Assembly (NCBI RefSeq): GCF_945859685.1
Contig: NC_079147.1
Span: 302,000,485 to 302,064,484 of the forward strand
From: Eupeodes corollae
Taxonomy: Eukaryota > Arthropoda > Insecta > Diptera > Syrphidae
Direction: 5' to 3'
Length of the DNA stretch: 64,000 nucleotides
Part shown: one piece after another, positions 10,800-22,479 of the stretch
How the letters are laid out: every line of letters begins with the position of its first letter
Position numbering within the stretch: position 1 is the stretch's first letter
The notes under the pieces: generated by a model
Seen by the model: the letters and a program-made list of their open reading frames with translations, nothing else
Database searches by the model: none
What the model was told of the DNA's origin: nothing
Program-made: the position numbers and the translations under genes

Positions 10800-13356
10800 T
10801 CTGAAACTTCTGAAGCCTCCAGGTTACGTTAAATTCTTTCAACTAATCCAGCGATGGCAAGCTGCTTGAAAAATGCAGACGACTCCTGGATAAATTCAAC
10901 TAATGAACCGCAAAACTTACTACTGGATACTCACTTTTATGGGATAGTTCGCTAACCAAAACTTGCAACAATCATATTCGTTCATGTTCCAATACAACAT
11001 ATCCACAAGGTCTGATCACAAGGCACAAGCTACAATGGGCTCTTAACAGCTTGAAACCATTTAAATCAGCAGGACCAGATGGAATAATACCAGCTTAACT
11101 GTACAAAAAACTTCAAACCAAATCTTGAGGTAATTTTTAACAGCTGTCTATACCCAAAGCAGATAAATGCTCGAAAGTCAATCCTAAAGATCTACGACAT
11201 ATAAGTCTATCATCAATCCTTCTTAAGACCTTGAAAAGATTGGTTGATATCCGTTTAAGGGCAAGTATTACAAGACTTACGTCTTCCTCTCGACATGTCT
11301 ACTGTGAAGGTAAATCTGTGGGAACAGCGTTACACACCTTAGTACGCACCATCTAATATTTCTTCCATCATAAAGAGTTAACTATGGTTTTCTTGACATT
11401 AAAGGTGCCTTTAACAATGTGGACACATCTGCAATCACATCTGCATTAACATCTCTAAAAGTAGAGAGTTCGCTCGGGGAGTTAATTCACTTAATGCTGT
11501 CTAGCAGAATAATTACCTCAAAACTGGGCAACTCTTCTGGCAGACGAATCGATAGTTGAGGGACACCGCAAGGTGGTGTTCTATCTACTCTCCTCTTGAA
11601 CCTAGTGGTCAATGAAATCCTAACTAATCTGTGTACGGTGGGTTTCAGAGTGATAGCCCATGGAGACGACGTTGCTATAGCAGTTTCAGGAACGCATCTT
11701 AACACCGTAAAAGCACTCTTACAAAATGCCTTATACTAAATTATACTTTGGACTGATCGTTGTGGACTGTGTTAACCCACACAAAACCGATTTAGTCTTA
11801 TTTTTGAGGAGATACAAAATTCCATTTGTCAAACCTCCCTATATAAGAGTAATCCAATTAAAATTCTCAGACGAGGCTAAATACTTGAGTCTTGTTTAAG
11901 ATAAAAAACCAAATTGGAAACGCAACGTAAAGGAAAGAGCCAAAAAAGCTACTGTAGTTCTCTTTTCTTGCAAAAAAGCTATTGGTAATAAATGGGGCTT
12001 AAAACCCAGAATGGCGCATTGGCTATACACATCGGTAACTATACCCATTTTAATGTACGGTGTGGCAGTATGGTGGACTGCTTTAGAGAAAGCTACAAAC
12101 CGCGACAAATTAAATAAAGTCCAACGTTCAGCTTGCCTATAAATAAGCAGATAGGTTTCGCACGACCCCATCTGCGGCGCTGGACACCTTGCTCTACCTT
12201 ACACCTCTTGATATATTAATCAAACAAATAGCTGCAAGCCTTGCTATTCGCCTCAAAGCTTCGACGCAGTGGACTAACAACAACATTGGCCACTCCGTGA
12301 TTCTAAGGTACTTAGAATCAATTCCAAAGCATACAGACTACACCATCCCCCAACTACAATTCGACAGAAATTTCCACATTTCTATACCTCCCAGATCTTT
12401 TCGGGAGGATAGGACATTCTTGGAGGACGAGTCAATCCATTTTTACACAGATGGGTCAAAAACAAAAGAAGGGGTTGGTGGAGGTCTGTAGGTACTCTGT
12501 AGGACTGAAATTAAGTCTCTCATTCCGCCTTCCCAATCATTGTAGCGTATTCCAGGCGGAACTTTTGGAGATAAACGAAGCCTTGCCATGGCTTAAAGAA
12601 AACGTGATATCAATATCTGATATCCGTATTTTCTCAGATAGTCAGGCCTGTATCAATTCTCTGGACTCTGTCTCTACAAACTCTTTATAATAACAGTCCA
12701 TAACTGTCGACCATTTGGATCATGGAGTTGGCACAACAATCTAATATTCACCTTTGCTGGGTGCCAGACCATAAGGACATTCCAGGAAACTGTAATGCGG
12801 ATGAACTCTTCAGAAATGGTACAGTACAACCCATTCTACCTTGTTTGTCTAATGCTGGCATATCAATCGCTACTTGTAAACTGTTGCTAATACAAGACGC
12901 TATGAAGAAGGCAAAAACCAGTTGGAACAGCATCACCAAAACATCTTGTCAGCACTAGACTGTAATCGATCAAGGTTCTTGCTTTCTCTAAGAAGATCGC
13001 ATATAAGCTCGATAATAGGTGTCAAAACCGGACACAGTCTAATAGGAAAGCATGCCACGCTGCTAGACGTATTCTCAAATGACTTTTGCCAAAGCTGTAT
13101 GAACGAAGAAGGGGAGGCTACTTATCTTTACCTTCTCTGTACATACCCTGCTCTAGCTCAAAAACGCAAGAATTACCTATAGGGTAATTCTTCTTTAACA
13201 ATCTAGGATAATCAGCCACTCATACGTAAGGGACTCAAACTGGTTCCATTGAGCTTAGGAGGAAACCTCAAGATTCATGTGGTATAACAATGGACCATTA
13301 AACTGGCCTAAGTGTGTCCGATTCCATAATGGACAGCCACTTTAACCTAAGCTAAG
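10800..13356 (+). mobile_element. LINE with RNase H domain, decayed
   Basis: Plus-strand non-LTR element lacking most of its endonuclease. Reverse transcriptase traces run from LKPFKSAGPDGIIPA (near 11050-11095) through FLDIKGAFNNVDTSAIT (11390-11445) and GTPQGGVLST (11561-11590) to a degraded palm, AHGDDVAIAVSG (11658-11693). The thumb region includes MYGVAVWWTALEKA (12055-12100). An RNase H domain follows: FYTDGSKTKEG (12440-12475), SVFQAELLEINEAL (12548-12590), IFSDSQACINSLDS (12630-12672) and HLCWVPDHKDIPGNCNADEL (12750-12810). A C-terminal CQSCMNEEGEATYLYLLCTYPALA lies near 13090-13160. The palm Tyr is replaced by His. The 3' UTR ends in a CCTAA-like tail near 13350. Family traits suggest an I/LOA-like group. 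The element is dead. Confidence 0.8.
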
Positions 13357-13359
13357 AGC

Positions 13360-13640
13360 TCGTCATTCCATCCTATCTCTCTACCACCGTAGATCACGCG
13401 AAGAACTTTGCTCTTGAATTGACGCTAAGAGCATAGTCCACGCTTCTGCAAAGTACAACAGGACAGGGTAATAAGGGTCTTATAAAGAGACGCCTTGGTT
13501 GTTTTAGAGAGGCCTTTACTACTTGTTTAGCCAAAAGTCCCAATTTTGAAGAATTGCCTCAGCAGCTGCAGTGCATGTATCAAGGTAGAAATAATCAAAA
13601 CTCTAATAAAAAAGTGGCTTTTATTTTGAGTAAAGTTCAG
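13360..13640 (-). mobile_element. RTE-like reverse transcriptase C-terminal fragment
   Basis: The reverse complement carries SLYKTLI followed, after a frameshift, by PVLLYFAEAWTM and a KVLRVIYGG-like stretch. This matches the thumb/C-terminal region of RTE-type LINEs (compare the SRKVLSRG and FFVIYGP region near 2000-2075). Short and multiply broken. It abuts the 3' tail of the preceding element, so the boundary is approximate. Confidence 0.55.
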
Positions 13641-13930
13641 ATAACTTTATCTCAAGTTAATAGAAGCGTTCAAAATTTATGAAACTTTTTATGTTTAAGT
13701 ACATTACTCAACATTGTATTACTTGTCAATAATAATTGTTTAATTGTGTTAATCATTAACTGTGTGCGTACATAATCCCTACCTAATTTCTACTCACTAT
13801 CTCAATCTCCACAAAGAAGAAGATTTAATTATTTCAAAATTCCTCTAATGACTACAAATCCGTGTTTGACCTAATTCAACCTCTTCCAAACTTGCCCAAC
13901 TCCCAAATTTCATCTACAAAACCAACTTAA

Positions 13931-13937
<7 letters not shown>
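13641..13937. other. AT-rich flank of the jockey insertion
   Basis: No coding potential. It ends in TTAATTATTAA (13927-13937) directly before the poly(T) tract. The same 11 bases occur at 17783-17793, making this the candidate left target-site duplication. Confidence 0.5.

Positions 13938-13984
<47 letters not shown>
13938..13984 (-). repeat. Poly(A) tail of the jockey-type LINE (poly(T) on plus strand)
   Basis: Forty-seven uninterrupted T residues at the 3' boundary of the element. Such a long pure tract implies little time for decay, although homopolymer length in an assembly is uncertain. Confidence 0.9.
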
Positions 13985-13987
<3 letters not shown>

Positions 13988-14170
13988 TCCGATGGAAATC
14001 TTCAAAAGACACTCGGTAAGAATCGGTACCGAGTAGTGTGGGACTCTTACCGCACTAAAACCACCGGTGAATCAGGACCAATCTATGAAAGATCGACAAA
14101 TGATTTTTATTTCTTAATTTTTAAAATCGCATTGGGGGAAGTTTAAGGTTATAACACTTTCCCGTAGCTT

Positions 14171-16849
14171 TTAGCCCATCAGCTCATGAGGCTTGGTTCT
14201 TCTTAATCTCCGAACATTGTCTCGTACATTTAATACGGTCTCCATTTCAGAGTTAGTATGACTTTGCAGCCGCTTATTGTGTGATACAGCATGTTTCTTA
14301 ACCACTTCTGTAACCATTTCAATTTGAAGGTCACGATGTAGATCGCTATTTCTTATATACCAAGGGGCATTTATTATTCCACGAAGGACCTTGCTTTGGA
14401 ATTTTTGGATGGGTTCAGCATTTGTTTTCTTTGTACAGCCCCATAGTTGGATGCCATATGTCCAAACGGGTTTCAATACTTGCTTATATAACATTAGTTT
14501 GTTCTGGATAGAAAGGTCAGAGTTCTTTCCTATTAATCAGTACATTTGTCTGTACTTCAAGTTTAGTTCTTCTCTTTTCTTTTTGATGTGTTCTTTCCAT
14601 TTAAGCTTTGCATCCAAATTCATTCCAAGGTATTTGGCGGTATTGGAGTAAGGTACTTCTGTACTGTTTATAAAAATTGGAACATTGTTTATGTTTTTGT
14701 TTGTAAAGTTTATATGCGTCGATTTTGTTTCGTTTAATTTGATACGCCATTTGTGCGTCCAATCACTAACTTTATCGACTGCATTTTGCAATTTTTGTGT
14801 AGCCTTCGTAACGGATTTATCTGGCACCAATATTGCAGTATCATCAGCAAAGGTGGCCATGATAGCGTTGATGTCCACTGGAATATCCCTTGTATATAAC
14901 AGATACAGGGTTGGTCCTAGGACACTTCCTTGTGGTACACCGGCTTCAATTTTCTTAAGTTCCGAGTAATTTTGGTCGTACCGTACTCTAAAGAGTCGGT
15001 TCGTAATATAGGATTTCAGTATTTCGTAGTACTGCCTGGGGAAGTCCCTATGCAGTTTGTACTCAAGTCCCAAGTGCCAAACCTTGTCAAAAGCTTGAGC
15101 AACATCTAAGAATACAGACGAGCATACTTGTTTTTCTTCAAGTGCCTTTTCCACAACATCCGTAATTCGATGCACTTGGTCTATCGTGGAATGTTTATTT
15201 CTAAATCCAAACTGATGGCTCGGAATTAGTCTTCTTTCTTCAATTATTTTGTTAAGCCTTTTAAGTAGCAGTTTTTCAAAAACTTTTGCCATGATTGGTA
15301 TAAGCGATATTGGTCTGTAAGATGTAACTTCTGTTGGTGGCTTACCTTGTTTAGGTATAACAATGACTTCCGCAATTTTCCAATGATGTGGCACATATCT
15401 TAGTTTAAGGCATGCGTTTATTATAAATTGGAGTTTCTTGAAGGCTATAAGAGGCATTTCTTTCAGAACCTGAGCAGTTATAAGATCGTACCCTGGTGAT
15501 TTTTTGTTTGACAGCTTATGTTGACACATGCTTCTTACTTCTTTGAGCGTGACAAAAGGTATTTCACATTCGTCGTTTCTGTCAACAAACTGTAAGGGAT
15601 CTGTAGCTGTGCTTGCTGGGAATGGCTTGAAAACATTCGCGAGATGTTCAGCAAAGAGATCAGCCTTTTGTTTCGGGTTTCCGATCCATTTACCATCTTG
15701 AGATTTTATCGGCGGGTTTTGTGTCTGAGGTCTTTTTAGACGCTTAGTTGCTTTCCATAAGGAGTATTCTGTAGAAGCATCCGTCGTCAGACTTTTCAGG
15801 AATCTACTTAGTGAATCATTTTTAAACTCACAGATTCTTTTTTTTAATTCGTTGTTAAGACGGTTAAAAACTACCTTATCATCTGGGAATCTCGTGGATT
15901 GCCATTTTCTTCTAGCTCTTCTTTTTTCCAATATCAACTCCTTTATTTCGATAGGATATTTTATTTCTTTTTCTCTCGCATTCGAAATAGTTGGAGTACT
16001 TTCTTCTGCAGCCTGCTGCACATCAGCAATAAATTATTCTACTTCATGATCAATTTGTTCAATTGTTTGCATAGGGGATCTTAGGTTTATAAAATTTTCA
16101 AGTTTGTCTCTGAATTCGTTCCAGTTTGTTCTGTTATTCACGAGCTTGGGATTACTTTTTTCTATTATTTCTGTTTCGCTCAGTGATAAAATTACTGGAG
16201 TATGATCTGATGATAAATCATAATTACCTTCGACACTTATATGATTTCGTTTAATACCTTTAACTACGAAAAAGTCTATAAGGTCTGGTATTTTGTTAGT
16301 ATCAGATGGCCAATATGTTGGCGAACCAGAAGAATAAAATTCGCAGTTGTATTTTCGGCCTGCTTGGTATAGCCGTTTACCTTTTGTTGTTATGAGCCTA
16401 GATCCCCATTGGGTGTGTTTAGCATTGAAGTCGCCACCAACAAGGAAGTTATGTCCTAACAAATGTAGGAGTTCTGCATAGTCTTCTTCAGTTGGAGAGC
16501 GCCTCGGAGGGCAGTATATAGCTGCTATTTTGAATTCTTTCTTTTTTATACCAATACTAATTGTTGTTACTTGCATGTTTTCTTTAGTAAACTTTGGTTC
16601 TTCAAAGTGTGTTAAGCACTTTTTTATAAGTATTGCTGATCCTCCCCTAGCTTTGTCAGCTGGGTGCGGAGCGTGATAACATGTATAGTTTGGTAATTTA
16701 TTATCAAGATTTTGTTCAATAGCGAGGTGGGTTTCGGACACCAAACAAATGTCTATATGCTCTATGTCTAAAAAGATGTTTAGTTCTGATACATGCTGTA
16801 AGAGACCGTTTGCATTCCATGTTGCGATTTTGAGTGTTCTGTCCATCAT
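14171..16849 (-). pseudogene. Jockey-type ORF2, endonuclease-reverse transcriptase, two in-frame stops
   Basis: A single reading frame of 892 codons from ATG at 16849 to the stop at 14171. The N-terminal AP endonuclease shows ATWNANGL (about residues 8-15), LVSETHL, VGGDFNAKH and SSDHTPV. The reverse transcriptase has FLDVAQAFDKVWH, GVPQGSVLGPTLYLLY and the catalytic ATFADDTAIL palm (FADD near residue 667). The C-terminal thumb carries QVLKPVWTYGIQLWGC. Two stop codons interrupt it: TAA at 16036-16034 (codon 272, after EQIDHEVE) and TGA at 14539-14537 (codon 771, after KYRQMY, where related proteins have Trp). There is no frameshift. The start overlaps the gag stop in an ATGA arrangement, suggesting termination-reinitiation. 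In the source element it would nick target DNA and copy the RNA by target-primed reverse transcription. This copy is inactive by itself. Confidence 0.9.
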
Positions 16850-17802
16850 TGTTTTTTAAGAGCGACTTCTTCGCTTAGCTGTTTTATGTTTAAATCTTGT
16901 TGGTCAATCCTTTTCAGGATGAGTTCCAGCATTTCTTTTATAGAAGTTTCCTCATTCTTCCGCACATTTTTTACAATCTGGGAATAGGATTTATTTTCAT
17001 CACTTTTGCTTAGTGCAATTGCTTTTCCCGGTTGATTTTTAGTAATGTTATCGACCGTTACTTTTTTGCTTTCAACTACTGGTTTTGTGTTGGTTGAGTT
17101 TCTAAACTTGTTCCCAGTTTTGTTTTTTCTTTTTGTGTCTTGGAACTTTTTTGCTACTGGACATCCTCTGTAACTTGCAGGATGATTGCCTTGACAATTA
17201 ACACATTTCGCTTTCTGTTCTCTGCCCATGGGACAGTTTTTGGTTGCATGTCTGCCTTCACATTTAACACAAGCGAACTCGCGATTGCAGTATTTTTGTG
17301 TATGCCCAAAGGCTTGACAGCGCTTACATTGTGGAACACTTTTCGACTTTCGCAGTGGTTCAATTTTGACAACTATGCCCATAATTGATTTAATACTATA
17401 AATCTTATCGAGACTTTCTTTATTTTCAAACGTGAGCATAAATAAAGGTAGAGATCTCTTTTTTGTCGTTGATACCCCAGTGGAGTCTTTTACTATCTCA
17501 GTTTTAATAAGGTTATTGGCATCGAGAGCTTGAAAGCCTTTTTGTATAAGGTCTTCGACAATTTCTTTGGCAACACATGAAGAGTGAAGGCCTCTTGCTA
17601 CTACTTTTATCGATCTTGTAGCTTTATTTTCGTACGAGTGCCACTGAATTTTCTTTTTGTTCAATTCTTCAGTGACAGATCTATACGCATCGGCGTCTTC
17701 AACCATGACTTTCCAATTGTCTTTATTGTATGATGTATATTTACATGCCTTATTCGTGCATTTTTCTACTATGCTCTTTAATTTAATTATTAATAAATTC
17801 AT
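16846..17802 (-). CDS. Jockey-type ORF1 (gag-like RNA-binding protein)
   Basis: Open frame of 318 codons. Three cysteine knuckles sit at about residues 163-207: CKRCQAFGHTQKYC, CVKCEGRHATKNC and CVNCQGNHPASYRGC. They are preceded by the gag fold typical of jockey elements (VVARGLHSSCVAKEIVEDL, then PLFMLTFEN and VVKIEPLRKSKSVPQC). The tail is lysine-rich and ends in a possible coiled coil. The protein would bind element RNA. Its stop overlaps the ORF2 start (ATGA). It is shorter than full jockey gag proteins, which have a longer N-terminus. The candidate target-site duplication at 17783-17793 lies inside its first codons, so the ATG and the MNLLII codons may be flanking sequence captured by a 5'-truncated insertion. 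Upstream in frame is TGA. Confidence 0.8.
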   Translation of the reverse strand: MNLLIIKLKSIVEKCTNKACKYTSYNKDNWKVMVEDADAYRSVTEELNKKKIQWHSYENKATRSIKVVARGLHSSCVAKEIVEDLIQKGFQALDANNLIKTEIVKDSTGVSTTKKRSLPLFMLTFENKESLDKIYSIKSIMGIVVKIEPLRKSKSVPQCKRCQAFGHTQKYCNREFACVKCEGRHATKNCPMGREQKAKCVNCQGNHPASYRGCPVAKKFQDTKRKNKTGNKFRNSTNTKPVVESKKVTVDNITKNQPGKAIALSKSDENKSYSQIVKNVRKNEETSIKEMLELILKRIDQQDLNIKQLSEEVALKKQ

Positions 17803-20499
17803 TATAAATCATAGAGTTTGGTCCTTAGCTAGCTGTAGGTCCTCAGCTAGGTAGATATAGTCAAAAGAAAAATGAAAATAATAAGGAATTTCTTTTCTTT
17901 TATAGCAAAAGCCCCCAAAAATTGTGGCGCTCATCATTTTCAAAGAATGCCACTATACTTTTGGCTTATTGTTCTACAAGGAGTCTTTTTGTGTTTGCTT
18001 TCATTTCAAACTTATTTTTTCCCACAAAGCTTATCTGTGCTATAAAAATGCATGTTCTGCATTCGGAAATACCTAGTTCCTATACCTTTATATAAAATAA
18101 GGAATCTCTCTCCCTGTGATGGGAATACCAAAGATAGGATCAAAAGGATGAAAAATACAAAAATAAAAAGGATAATGAACAAGAATTCAAATACCTAGTT
18201 CACAGAAAGAGCGAGAGACAGACTTCATTGAAAGCGAAACATAAATTGAAGAGCCAGAAAAAAAAACACAAAACACAAAAACTTTTCCTCCGTGAAAGGA
18301 TACACAAAAGCTTCATCATCATCCTGGAATATTTCTAAGGATCAGGGCAACAAAACGATTCAAAGCCCTGATGCTTTACCAAAAGAAGAAGCAACTCAAA
18401 ATCAAGTGGATATCAAATGGAGGGCAATGGACAAGGCATACAAAATCACACTCTCAAACCTCGTCCGACAGAGCATCTCACTTAAACACAAAACCAGGTG
18501 AAAAGGATATACCTGCGAATGAAAGAGGTGAATGCACCAAAGTGCTACTAAGCGATTAAGTTCCACCACGCTTTTCTTATATATTTAAAAAGGAAAAAAA
18601 TCAAATTTTCCTTTTTGCAAATGGGTCATTTTTTGAAAGGAAACAATGGGATTTCAATTCCAAAGATTCGCAAACAACACAGGATTTGTATTGAAAAATA
18701 AGAAAATCAATCGACGTATATACGTATAAGGATTCCTTGAAATCTGAATAATTCCCTTCATGCATCATGAAGTTCGACTTACAATTACAATCAGATTAAC
18801 GTGTCGACATTGAAGAATCCTGACAAAGGATAAATTCAGTGAGTAAGAGACAGAGAGGTGTTACCACGGTAGCACGCTGCTATACTCAACCTACATACTG
18901 CTGCACAGATAAAAGAGATTTTTTCTCACTTTCCTTATTGTAAATTTTCTGATTTACAACCCAGCAACGCGATACAACATTTTCCTTTCCTTTTTGTTAT
19001 TCGATCCGATTTAAGGATCTCCTTTTTAAATCAGAACCGGAAAGTAAGAAGGAGTCGTGTAAGAACGAATATAATATATAAAGGACTCTGGTGGGGAAAT
19101 CAATAGAATTTTCTATCCAATTACTTGAAAGTATCAAAATATTGTCCCAAAGGTAAAATATTTTGACAAAAGGTCCTGTAACACGAGATTTTAAACAAAT
19201 TAGAATTAACTGCAGTTTTTTGTTCCTTTCCTTACATTTTCTTTGAAATACTTCCAATGTAAAGGTATGTCGAAGGATTTCGTATACCTACCTAACCGAA
19301 GTGATGTGAGTAGGTGATAAACAGAGAATGGAGAAGATCTCCTTTTCTACGCATAGTAATGTTCATATTTCAAGTGTCATCATAATCGTTTTAATCATTG
19401 ACTCCATTATTAATTTCTCAAGGACACCACAGGACGTGCTGCAAAAGAAGGAAAACATTTTTGTCGATTTTACTTTATTATACTTCGTTCCCAGTGAATA
19501 ATCCTTCAAGTGGTGTATAATGTCTGAAAGAGAAGTCTCGTTCTCGGGCTTGAAAAGAACCATACAACCCCAGCCTCATTCCTAGGTCCCAATCCCGACA
19601 TCCTATGAAGGGCAGAGAAAAATTATTCAAGAGCTTTTGTTTGAAGATGCTGCACATCCTGTGCTCTGGGTGTAAAGAATAAATAAAGAAACGAAAGTGA
19701 AAGTTAAACCTTCTACCTATAAACATCAGGATCAGAAAACAGAAGCTAACGACGATGACGATGATGATGATGCATGCCATCGTCATGACGTACATATATA
19801 GAAATAGGTATACCTTTATATATTTTTCTGTGCTTCTTCAAGTGGACACCAAAGAACAACAAAAACAAAAAAGATGTAAGACCTCTGGTTGATTGGGGGC
19901 GAGAGCCCTTAAAAGAACGAAAATCCTAAGATTCAGCCAATTGGACGATGTTGACAATGTTGAGAGGATTATTCAAAAAATTTAACTCAAGTGAGCTTTT
20001 CAAGGTGTAAAATGAGGACGCACTTTGAATAACACAAGTACTGCTTCAGATGACGCTTGATAAATTGATAGAGAAGTGATTTGCACAAAATAAAAAACTA
20101 TTCCAAGTCTCTTAATGTAAAGCGTATAGGAATTAATTGTGTCCTTTTTGGAAATCAATATCAAAAGGAGCAAAATAGAGACGATTGTCGTAAATATTTT
20201 GATGTGCTTTTTTGGAATTGAGAAATTAATATGAATTTTAATGTAAAACAAATTTAAATAGTCACTTTCATGGTTAATGTGATCTTAGAAAAACAACTTG
20301 AATCGATCGAAAAGTTGGTAGGCAGATAATTTTCGGTTAACTGTAGTCGTTGTGAAGTTATAAGAATTTGTAGTTTTTTTTTTTTAAACTAAATTTTAAA
20401 GTGACATTTTTCTTTTTTGACGAAATCATAATACCTCTTAAAAGCTGCTTTAAACTTCTCATGAGGAATGGATTATTGATAATTAACTGCTAATTAGTT
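17803..20499. other. Unassigned DNA, no gene recognised
   Basis: No frame with family motifs. It contains a short direct repeat (GTCCTTAGCTAG / GTCCTCAGCTAG near 17820-17855), a GAT/GAC microsatellite near 19749-19775 and scattered A-rich tracts. This could be host intron or intergenic DNA. Confidence 0.4.
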
Positions 20500-20823
20500 A
20501 TGAGAAAAAAAAAAACACTACCCAAATTTTGTTGGCATTCTATAAATAGTATAGTAGAGAATTCCCAAGAAAACCCATCGGCAGTAGCCAGATTTTTGCA
20601 TTTAAAAATTGGTACAACTGAAAGAAGACCTGTGAGAATAATATTAAAAAAAAAACACAAAGAGAAGAAAGCTTTGTTCAGCAAAAAACTAATAAAAAAA
20701 CAGATTGATTTTTTCCCCGATGGAAAACATATGATCCCAAATGCACAACTACTTAACGAACACAGCCATCGAGATGCAAATGCAATATCAATCGTAATAA
20801 CATTTGAGAACGAAATCACATAA
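20500..20823 (+). CDS. Unrecognised lysine-rich ORF, doubtful gene
   Basis: Open frame of 107 codons, strongly basic, including VARFLHLKIGTTERRPVRII followed by KKKHKEKKALFSKKLIKKQI. The pattern of a short beta-like segment ending in RPVRIIL followed by a Lys-rich helix loosely recalls the ORF1 proteins of some LINEs, and LINE fragments follow at 21270. No cysteine knuckle is present. I do not recognise the family. It may be a decayed LINE ORF1 or chance. Confidence 0.25.
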   Translation: MRKKKTLPKFCWHSINSIVENSQENPSAVARFLHLKIGTTERRPVRIILKKKHKEKKALFSKKLIKKQIDFFPDGKHMIPNAQLLNEHSHRDANAISIVITFENEIT

Positions 20824-21269
20824 GATCCATTCGAGACTCGTATAAATATCGAAAACCCATCCATAGTAAGATTCTACTTTAACTTTTATGAGTAGTATTC
20901 ATACTGCGGATATTGTTTCAGATATAATGCAAGGAAAAAGTACAAAATAAATGCCTAATATTCTACTGTATCTCACGGACAAAGTTGGTCACATCAGTTA
21001 AATTGTCTACTCAATACAATTTATGAATATTTCAGCCCCAAAATATTTATTTACAGTATTAAGTGTGATGCATTGAAAGTAAAAGATCCTTTTGTATAGG
21101 TGATCCTTATGAAATCAGGAATTTGGGTATTAATTTGGAAGTAAGAAGGTCTCTTCGTTCTTCGAGTGAAAGGAATCCAGCTTCGGCTAGAAGATTGGGA
21201 ATAGGTGTTGTAGGGAAAGCGCCTAGGCCAATTCTGAGTGCTGAATGATATAGAGCTTTTAGTGAACAA

Positions 21270-21690
21270 ATTTTAGAACATGGAATTTATGCTGATGATC
21301 TCATCATCATACCAACCAACCAACCAAATTTTAGACAAAATAACAGAATGGAAAAAAACCACCAGCTCCATATCTGCCGTAAAACCAGCTGTAAAAACTT
21401 TTCGTTAGATCTCGGTAACTACACACTAAAGAGCATCAATGCATTCAAAATCCTTGGCCTTAATATCAACAAAACTTATCGTTGGTCTTCGCATATTGAA
21501 CAATTAAATATAGCTCTCATATCACGTTTAAATATAATAAAATACTTTTGTAACAAAAAAAGCAGGGTTTATCCGAGCTCAATTTTAAATGTTGTACGTG
21601 CGATCATTTTTGCAAAAATCTCGGAAACTGCCCGAAAATTCAGTTCTGTAAACTCAAAGCTCCATATCATTCAGCCCCAAAATAGGTCTC
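21270..21690 (+). mobile_element. LINE reverse transcriptase fragment (palm and thumb)
   Basis: A YADDLIIIP palm (about 21287-21313) is followed in another frame by the open stretch at 21348-21836, whose first ~110 codons match LINE thumb sequence: LKSINAFKILGLNINKTYRW, HIEQLNIALISRLNIIKYF and SSILNVVRAIIFAKI. One frameshift separates palm and thumb. The rest of the 162-codon frame (proline-rich end) shows no match. Fragment only. Confidence 0.7.
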
Positions 21691-21875
21691 ATTGTAATTA
21701 TGGAGGAGGAACTCATCAAGACCCTCATGAACCAGCAACCCTGCCCCGAATACTGCATGAGCCTCAATCTCCTCCCAGTTTTAGCCTGTTGCCTCATGCC
21801 TGTCTCTATCTGCTCGAAGGAAAACACAATGTCTAATCATTAAATTTATAAGCTTTTCGAAAGATTTGTCTTCGA

Positions 21876-21893
21876 CTCTCTCTCTCTCTCTCT
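21876..21893. repeat. (CT)n microsatellite
   Basis: Simple CT run of about nine units, followed by CTAT-like units, lying between two LINE fragments. Confidence 0.85.
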
Positions 21894-21914
21894 ATCTATT
21901 TTCATTGTAGACCT

Positions 21915-22210
21915 ATTTTTTTTTCTTTTCAACAACATGGCTTCCTAAAAAGGCAGATATAAACTAAACTTTAATAAAACTTATCTAAATGAAATTGTGT
22001 CCAAAACTTTAAACGAATAAGAGAAAGCGAATGAAGTGGACGTTATCACTAAAGACTTTAGTAAAGCCTTTGATAAAATCAGAACCTAGAGATCCACTGA
22101 AATTGAGTTGTTTCCAGGTTCTCAATCACCGATGCTATACAAGCTCAAAATTACCTAATATTTTTTTTCTACGCTTTGAAACAAAACTCAAATTTGCCAT
22201 TGGAAGATAT
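21915..22210 (+). mobile_element. LINE reverse transcriptase fragment (fingers)
   Basis: QQHGFL (about 21931-21948) and EVDVITKDFSKAFDKI (22032-22080) are the fingers motifs of CR1/jockey-type reverse transcriptases, normally found upstream of the palm. This piece lies downstream of the palm fragment at 21270, so it is a separate insertion or a rearranged part. Several stops. Confidence 0.7.
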
Positions 22211-22479
22211 GCAATGATTTAAAATACCATAAATATTGGTTCATGCATTAGCTGAATCATTCCTGAAAGTATGCAACACGTTGATGAACGACTGACAGTA
22301 GACTGTAGAAGTACACACCAGTACACTACGCACAACGTGCTTAAAGCCATATTTTTGTTTGTTTAAATGTACTAAAGAGGGAGGAATGTGAACCATGTAG
22401 ATAACTTCCCATTTGTGCCCGTCGTCAATATGTATTAAATCTTTAAAATACATAGGTGTATAATATTTTTGTTTATGAT

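Larger units (their letters stand above)
13938..17782 (-). mobile_element. Jockey-type LINE, young, probably 5'-truncated
   Basis: Minus-strand non-LTR retrotransposon with gag ORF, overlapping ORF2 (endonuclease plus reverse transcriptase), a 3' UTR at about 14170-13985 and a 47-base poly(A) tail (poly(T) at 13938-13984). The intact gag frame, only two stops and no frameshift in ORF2, and the long uninterrupted tail mark it as one of the youngest LINE insertions here. An 11-base direct repeat, TTAATTATTAA, lies at 13927-13937 next to the tail and at 17783-17793. If this is the target-site duplication, the copy is truncated inside gag at about 17782 and the first gag codons come from flanking DNA. 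No 5' UTR or internal promoter was recognised. Confidence 0.85.

Noticed and set aside
17140..17854. Plus-strand frames opposite the jockey gag gene
   Set aside because: Antisense shadows of an intact gag frame with clear cysteine knuckles.
17800..17880. Jockey 5' UTR with internal promoter
   Set aside because: Considered because of the short direct repeat GTCCT(T/C)AGCTAG, but the candidate target-site duplication at 17783-17793 places this stretch outside the element.
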